Assembly (NCBI GenBank): GCA_003343885.1
Contig: QAKH01000091.1
Location: 1-10,246, forward strand
Reading direction: 5' to 3'
Length of the DNA stretch: 10,246 nucleotides
Source: Clostridiales bacterium
GTDB taxonomy: Bacteria > Bacillota > Clostridia > Oscillospirales > CAG-382
In this document: positions 6,380 to 10,246 of the stretch, piece by piece
Layout of the letters: each line of letters opens with the position of its first letter
Position numbering within the stretch: position 1 is the stretch's first letter
Position numbers and translations under genes: made by a program
Notes under the pieces: model-generated
What the model was told of the DNA's origin: nothing
The model's database searches: none
Seen by the model: only the letters and a program-made list of their open reading frames with translations

Positions 6380-7339
6380 TTATTTATAGTTTTCAAACAG
6401 TTTTTGTGAGTAAGAATATTCAAGAGGATTTGCCAAATCAACCGTTATCACAGAACTGTTGGCGCTATACTCGGAAAATTTGGATATCAGTTCAAAGTTA
6501 TTTTTGAAATCAGCAACCGTAAAGTTGGTGTCACAACCGGAAAGAATTGTCGTTACACCGTCAATAAGTTTAGTAGAATCTATTTTTAATATCTGCTTGA
6601 GAGCTTCAGACACAAAATCAGCATGTAACTCTGCACGTGCAGCATTGTTGCGGCGTTCGTCGGTTGTGTACTCCGAGAATCTGAGGAGTCCGAGTATCTG
6701 GGAGCTTCCAAGTACCTGAGCGCCGGCTTTCAGACTTATTTCAGGATTTTGCGCAGTGCCTTTTCCGATATAGGTCATATCCTGGGGAACTGTGTAGTAT
6801 AAACCACCCGTCATATCAAAGATTTTAAGTGCGTCAGCAGTGTCAAAAAAGGCGTAATAATCAATCTCCATACCGGTTATGGCGTGCATGGTGTCAACTA
6901 TTCTTGTGTTTAGCTCGGTGCCGCGGTAAATTTTCGGAAAATCCTTTATGCGCACAGCTGTTTTTACGGTAGACTGCGTCGCAGGATCGGTGCTTGTCAC
7001 CGTAACGCTCAAAAACGTCGGAACAGCCGCAACAACAAAACGCTTATTTTCCTTATCGGCTTTTATAAAAATCAATCCGTCAAGCTCACCGGAATCAGCA
7101 TCATATCCTCCAACAACAGCAGTAAAGGTTTTAACCGTATCCTGGGGCAGATTACTTTCATCGTTTTTATTTTCTTCATTTTCGTTGTTTACGTCGCTGT
7201 TGTCGGGATCTGCCGGATTGCCGGACACTTCTATGTCTTTATCATTGTTAAAAAAAATCGGCGGGATAGTTGATGCTAAAATCCCGAATAAAACGAGTCC
7301 TGAGAAAAAAGCAATCAGAAAATTTCTCAAATTCTGCAT
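6380..7339 (-). CDS. divergent LytR-CpsA-Psr (LCP) domain protein
   Basis: A 319-residue membrane-anchored protein. ATG 7339 has AAAGGA 10 nt upstream. Residues about 7-30 form one membrane helix, so the rest faces outward. An acidic Asn/Asp/Glu linker (33-66) leads to the LCP-like domain (70-252). The better preserved parts are the acidic GGYDADSGELDGLIFI start (77-92), RIVDTMHAITGMEIDYYAFFD (146-166), GGLYYTVPQDMTY (178-190), the LKAGAQVLGSSQILGLLRFSE block (203-223) and DERRNNAARAE (227-237). LCP enzymes attach teichoic acids or other polyprenyl-linked polymers to peptidoglycan. However, the family's S-x-PRD motif reads AAVPTFLSV here (104-112), so the PRD arginine is missing, and the NAAYA block after it is not recognisable. 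It may be a non-catalytic or specialised member. The C-terminal 60 residues are unassigned. It has its own likely promoter after mnmM and precedes the spoIIQ-like gene. Confidence 0.78.
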   Translation of the reverse strand: MQNLRNFLIAFFSGLVLFGILASTIPPIFFNNDKDIEVSGNPADPDNSDVNNENEENKNDESNLPQDTVKTFTAVVGGYDADSGELDGLIFIKADKENKRFVVAAVPTFLSVTVTSTDPATQSTVKTAVRIKDFPKIYRGTELNTRIVDTMHAITGMEIDYYAFFDTADALKIFDMTGGLYYTVPQDMTYIGKGTAQNPEISLKAGAQVLGSSQILGLLRFSEYTTDERRNNAARAELHADFVSEALKQILKIDSTKLIDGVTTILSGCDTNFTVADFKNNFELISKFSEYSANSSVITVDLANPLEYSYSQKLFENYK

Positions 7340-7373
7340 TTTGTACGTATCCTTTCAGTTAGAAAAGCCTGTG

Positions 7374-7402
7374 TTTATAGGAAATCCTTTTTACGCATGT
7401 AA
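7374..7402 (-). promoter_or_regulatory. probable SigA promoter of the LCP gene
   Basis: On the minus strand TTACAT (7402-7397), a 17-nt spacer and TATAAA (7379-7374). The start would be near 7367, about 28 nt before ATG 7339, with the Shine-Dalgarno in between. The -35 box is only a moderate match. The 127-nt gap after mnmM shows no clear terminator, so read-through from mnmM is also possible. Confidence 0.5.
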
Positions 7403-7466
7403 AAATCTTCAGCTTTGAGTTTCAATATCAGCAAAACAGAGTTACATACTGCCAGAATCTCTTTCA

Positions 7467-8024
7467 TTAAGGCTTATCATATTTTTCAACAGCTATGATA
7501 AACGGCGCGTCAGGAGAGTTGACAAGGTGAAAATGCGTTACGCAGTAATATTTTTTATCGTACCCAGCAAGCATTTCAAGAAGCATATCTCCCTCGGTTC
7601 TGCCCTCGGAATGTCCGGGATAAACCGATACAACAAGTACTCCTCCCGGACGCAGCATTTTTATGGCGTCGCCTACGGCTTTAAGCGTGCTTTCATGCAT
7701 TGTGTGTACCGTTTTGTCTCCTCCGGGACGGTATCCTAAATTGAACATGCCCGCCTGTATGGGCTCTTTTATATACTCTGCGGCGTTTGAATGGCTGTCA
7801 AGAATGAGCTTTACATTGTCAAGTCCTGCGGCTTTAAGTCTTGCCGCGGTATTTTCCAAAGCCTCCGGCTGAATATCAAATGCGTAAACCTTTCCTTCAG
7901 GCACGAGAGAGGCAAGATAAACCGTGTCATATCCGTTGCCCATGGTGAAATCGGCAAGGACGCCGTCCGGAGTAATATTTGCCTGACTTAAAAATTCTTT
8001 CGCAACATCGAGAAGCTGAAACAT
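7467..8024 (-). CDS. mnmM: MnmM (YtqB-type) tRNA wobble-uridine methyltransferase
   Basis: A 185-residue class I SAM-dependent methyltransferase of the YtqB family, which in Bacillus methylates 5-aminomethyl(-2-thio)uridine at tRNA position 34. ATG 8024 has AAGGA about 10 nt upstream. The whole family pattern is present: motif I ADFTMGNGYDT (24-34) with the YtqB-style GNG-DT, the acidic motif II end KVYAFDIQ (45-52) with Asp50, SHSN (77-80), the diagnostic FNLGYRPGGDK (94-104) and TVHTM, LRPGGVLVVSVYPGHSEG (124-141), and a C-terminal N-S-PDAPFIIAVEK (169-181). Length matches the family. It is a soluble cytoplasmic enzyme, led by its own near-consensus promoter and divergent from the PBP gene; the neighbours give no functional link. 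Confidence 0.92.
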   Translation of the reverse strand: MFQLLDVAKEFLSQANITPDGVLADFTMGNGYDTVYLASLVPEGKVYAFDIQPEALENTAARLKAAGLDNVKLILDSHSNAAEYIKEPIQAGMFNLGYRPGGDKTVHTMHESTLKAVGDAIKMLRPGGVLVVSVYPGHSEGRTEGDMLLEMLAGYDKKYYCVTHFHLVNSPDAPFIIAVEKYDKP

Positions 8025-8113
8025 ATGAGTGCAGTCCTTACTTTTACTTCATGTATACGACGCCGCTTATGAAACGAAAAAATAATCGCACGGCATCAAA
8101 ACTCTATGCGGAC

Positions 8114-8142
8114 ATTATACCATTCATTTCACGTATAGTCAA
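8114..8142 (-). promoter_or_regulatory. SigA promoter of mnmM
   Basis: On the minus strand TTGACT (8142-8137), a 17-nt spacer and TATAAT (8119-8114), with TGG just before the -10 box (extended -10). Transcription should begin near 8107, leaving a leader of about 80 nt. I see no riboswitch or T-box features in that leader. Confidence 0.85.
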
Positions 8143-8188
8143 CCGAATTTTTATCTTTAAGGTTTATATTTGAAAAAGCGGGCAAAAC

Positions 8189-8211
8189 TATTACAGTAAA
8201 TAACTGTATTA
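8189..8211 (+). promoter_or_regulatory. inverted repeat in the promoter region of the PBP gene, possible operator
   Basis: TATTACAGT (8189-8197) and ACTGTATTA (8203-8211) form a dyad around AAATA with one mismatched pair. It ends 16 nt before the Shine-Dalgarno and 29 nt before ATG 8241. A weak promoter, TTGAAA (8170-8175) with TACAGT (8192-8197), would overlap it. The repeat suits a dimeric repressor; no protein is identified. Confidence 0.4.
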
Positions 8212-8240
8212 AAATGAAGAAATGACCGGAGCGACGCCGT

Positions 8241-9887
8241 ATGAAGAATAAGACGATTAAAAAGAACAGCAAAGCCTTTTATACAAGAAGAGCTTCAATG
8301 CTTTTTTGCTTGATGCTTGCCGCAGGAACGTTTTTAATAATCAAACTGTACGATTTGGCGATGTACGACAATACGTCAAAGCTTGTTCTGTCAGGTCAAT
8401 ATACAAGAAGCGTCGTTGCCGCGGAACATACAGGATTTATATATGACAGAAACGGAAAACTTATAACGCCGTCATCAAGCGGAGGCATAGCAATTGTGAA
8501 TCCGGCTGGAAGCCGTGATAAAAATACCGCGGCGGTTTTCCTGGTAAAATACAGCTTGATGTCTTTTTCCGAGGTTATCTCAAAACTCAGTGTTCCGGAA
8601 CCGTTTACCGTAACTCTTTCAGTCCTGCCGGAAGAATCCGCTCCGGACGGAGTATATGTGTATCCGCTTTACAGTGAAGAGAGCGGTACATTTTGCCGTC
8701 ACTTGCTCGGATATAAAGATTCGGACGGTGTCGGTCGGGACGGAATATACCTTAAATACTGGCGCTTGTTGGCATCCAAGACCGGCAGACTTTCTTACAG
8801 CTTTCAGGCCGACGCATCCGGTACTATGTTTCACTCTGACGCCTTTTCCGTAAAAAATGACGGATATTCCGATAAATCGGGTATAGTTTTAAGTATTGAC
8901 ACGCAGATGCAGAAAGAGCTCGACGAGATATGCGACAACTATTTGGATATGGGCGCGGCGGTAGTGTGCAATCTGTCGGATTTCAGCATATGCGCACTTT
9001 CCTCAAGACCACTTTATGACAGTGAAGATATAGCCTCAAGCCTCGACTCGGACAGAGGGGAACTTATTAACCGGGCATTTTCGCTGTATACTCCTGGTTC
9101 CGTGTTTAAAACAGTAGTTGCGGCGGCGGCACTTGAATATGATGAAGAACTGTATAACTTTGAGTATGAGTGTACAGGAAGTACAAACGTGTCAGGAAAG
9201 ATATTCAGGTGCCACGATTTGTCCGGACACGGAAAGCAGCCCATGAAGGAAGCATATGCAAATTCCTGCAATACCTATTTTATCGCGCTTGCCGAGCAAA
9301 TAGGCTTGCATGCGATTTGTGAAACTGCAAGAAAAATGGGACTCGGAGAGGCGGTAATTCTTGATGGGCTGTACGTTAAGGGAGCGCTGATACCGGACGA
9401 TACGCAAAAATATACGCCGGCATATCTTGCCAATATCTCCTTTGGACAGGGAGATTTAATGACAACGCCAATGGACATGCTAAGAGTTTTTGCTGTTTGC
9501 GCTACCGGAAGGGTGCGTGATTTTTCGCTTGTATCCGGTGTTTATGAGCAGGACGAAATGATATATTTTTCGGAAAAACTCTCTGAACCTGTGCTTTCCG
9601 ATAACACGGTTAATAAGCTTTTGGATATGATGCGCTTCTGCGTTACCAACGGAACAGGATGGCAGGCACTGGCGGATAATGTAAATACCGGCGGAAAAAC
9701 GGCAACGGCGCAGAGCGGACAGTATAAAAACGGCGAAGAAATACTTCATAGGTGGTTTGCCGGAGTGTTCCCGATTGAAAAACCGAAATATGCGATGGTT
9801 GTTCTTTGTGACGGCAACGGGGAAAACGAGGTCAATCCGGCGGTGATATTTTCAAAATTTGCGGACAGCGTTTATTCGGATGATTGA
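8241..9887 (+). CDS. class B penicillin-binding protein (transpeptidase)
   Basis: A 548-residue membrane-anchored D,D-transpeptidase that cross-links peptidoglycan. ATG 8241 has GGAG (8228-8231) 9 nt upstream. A basic N-terminal tail (1-17) is followed by one membrane helix (about 18-37). Residues about 50-195 form a small PBP dimerisation-like region (AAEHTGFIYDRNGKLI at 60-75; DGVGRDGIYLKYWRLL at 162-177). The transpeptidase domain covers about 212-545. Active-site motifs: Ser287-x-x-Lys290 in TPGSVFKTV, Ser342-Cys-Asn344, and Lys486-Thr-Ala in GGKTATAQSG. The last replaces the usual KTG by KTA. At 548 residues it is shorter than typical FtsI or SpoVD and has no PASTA repeats, so a secondary, perhaps sporulation or elongation, class B PBP is plausible; that is inference. 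It stands alone, divergent from mnmM. No T-rich terminator was found directly after the stop; the repeat array begins about 50 nt downstream. Confidence 0.9.
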   Translation: MKNKTIKKNSKAFYTRRASMLFCLMLAAGTFLIIKLYDLAMYDNTSKLVLSGQYTRSVVAAEHTGFIYDRNGKLITPSSSGGIAIVNPAGSRDKNTAAVFLVKYSLMSFSEVISKLSVPEPFTVTLSVLPEESAPDGVYVYPLYSEESGTFCRHLLGYKDSDGVGRDGIYLKYWRLLASKTGRLSYSFQADASGTMFHSDAFSVKNDGYSDKSGIVLSIDTQMQKELDEICDNYLDMGAAVVCNLSDFSICALSSRPLYDSEDIASSLDSDRGELINRAFSLYTPGSVFKTVVAAAALEYDEELYNFEYECTGSTNVSGKIFRCHDLSGHGKQPMKEAYANSCNTYFIALAEQIGLHAICETARKMGLGEAVILDGLYVKGALIPDDTQKYTPAYLANISFGQGDLMTTPMDMLRVFAVCATGRVRDFSLVSGVYEQDEMIYFSEKLSEPVLSDNTVNKLLDMMRFCVTNGTGWQALADNVNTGGKTATAQSGQYKNGEEILHRWFAGVFPIEKPKYAMVVLCDGNGENEVNPAVIFSKFADSVYSDD

Positions 9888-9936
9888 CACATTCTGTACC
9901 TTGCAAAGCATAAAAAAAGTTCTTTTGCCCCGCTTT

Positions 9937-10246
9937 GCGGCGAAGCGCCGCTGCAATTTACGCGGGCGGCGAAGCGCCGCTGCAATTTACGCGGGCAAGC
10001 AAATGAAAATGACAAGTTTTATCCATCGCGAAAGCAAGCCCATTTGCACGGCATAAATTAACCGTGCAAACTCAGAGGAAAACACAAAAATCAAGTTCTG
10101 CGGCGAAGCGCCGCTGCAATTTTCGCGGACGAGCAAGCGAAAAAGACGTATTTTGTTTTTCGCGAAGGCGGTGTGACCGCCAGCAATATTCGCGAACAAG
10201 CAAGCGAAAATAACAAATTATATTTTTCGCGAAACTATGTGCGTTT
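9937..10246. repeat. array of structured 67-nt repeats, open at the right edge
   Basis: Three full 67-nt units start at 9966, 10100 and 10167. Each has a 29-nt head and a 38-nt tail. The head opens with a 15-nt hairpin: GCGGCGAAGCGCCGC in the first two, GGCGGTGTGACCGCC in the third. GCAAT and CGCG follow. The tail contains CAAGCAAGCGAAAA or a close variant and ends in TCGCGAA. An extra 29-nt head lies at 9937-9965. The stretch 10033-10099 between the first and second full units is also exactly 67 nt but mostly different in sequence. The array goes on past 10233 or ends near the window edge. It contains no supported gene; short frames across it look accidental. Confidence 0.85.
10043..10070. 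repeat. 9-bp inverted repeat inside the divergent array unit
   Basis: TTTGCACGG (10043-10051) pairs perfectly with CCGTGCAAA (10062-10070) around a 10-nt AT-rich loop. No T-run follows on either strand, so it is not an obvious terminator. It takes the place of the GC hairpin seen in the neighbouring units. Confidence 0.7.

Noticed and set aside
6948..7418. 156-codon open frame on the plus strand
   Set aside because: It is antisense to the LCP gene, has no ribosome binding site and no family resemblance.
8025..8107. Riboswitch or T-box in the mnmM leader
   Set aside because: The leader is only about 80 nt and shows no terminator, T-box sequence or known aptamer core.
8189..8211. Canonical BlaI/MecI operator
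   Set aside because: The TACA and TGTA half-sites are 9 nt apart instead of about 2, and no blaI or blaR gene is in the window.
9937..10233. CRISPR array
   Set aside because: The repeated units are 67 nt with only small differences along their whole length, two heads are directly adjacent, and there are no unique spacers of constant size or nearby cas genes.
9937..10233. Integron attC array
   Set aside because: No paired RYYYAAC/GTTRRRY core sites were found at the unit ends, and there are no cassette genes between units.

Overview
The window looks like chromosomal DNA of a low-to-mid GC, spore-forming member of the Bacillota, most likely class Clostridia. The evidence is a SpoIIQ-like forespore membrane protein, an MnmM/YtqB-type methyltransferase, a stalk-domain (copper amine oxidase N-terminal-like) exported protein, strong AGGAGG-type ribosome binding sites with some GTG starts, and near-consensus SigA promoters. 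No mobile-element genes are visible.

Layout. A partial tRNA-Leu(CAG) leaves the left edge on the minus strand, driven by a near-perfect promoter. Divergent from it is an exported stalk-domain protein (266-1348) with a clear intrinsic terminator. Next come an intracellular GH30-family glycosidase (1568-2914, plus), a convergent NlpC/P60 cell-wall peptidase with SH3b-like domains (2957-3799, minus) and, divergent from that, a GH99-like/WbsX-type protein (3960-5069, plus). A minus-strand block follows, in transcription order: mnmM (8024-7467), a divergent LytR-CpsA-Psr domain protein (7339-6380) and a SpoIIQ-like M23 peptidase (6294-5314). Divergent from mnmM is a class B penicillin-binding protein (8241-9887). 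The last 359 bases hold no gene but carry an array of structured repeats with a 67-nt period that runs off the right edge.

How the genes relate. Four of the seven proteins concern the envelope: NlpC/P60, LCP, SpoIIQ-like M23 and PBP. The two glycosidase-type proteins lack signal peptides and would act in the cytoplasm. Most genes have their own promoter or a gap of about 85 nt or more, so this is a set of short transcription units rather than one operon.

The two most unusual structures are non-coding. First, a 15-bp hairpin plus U-run lies between the LCP gene and the spoIIQ-like gene. It looks like an intrinsic terminator, but its 3' arm is also the Shine-Dalgarno of the spoIIQ-like gene, and a SigF-like promoter match lies inside it. 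Second, the 67-nt repeat array at the right edge keeps the same hairpin geometry in units of different sequence.
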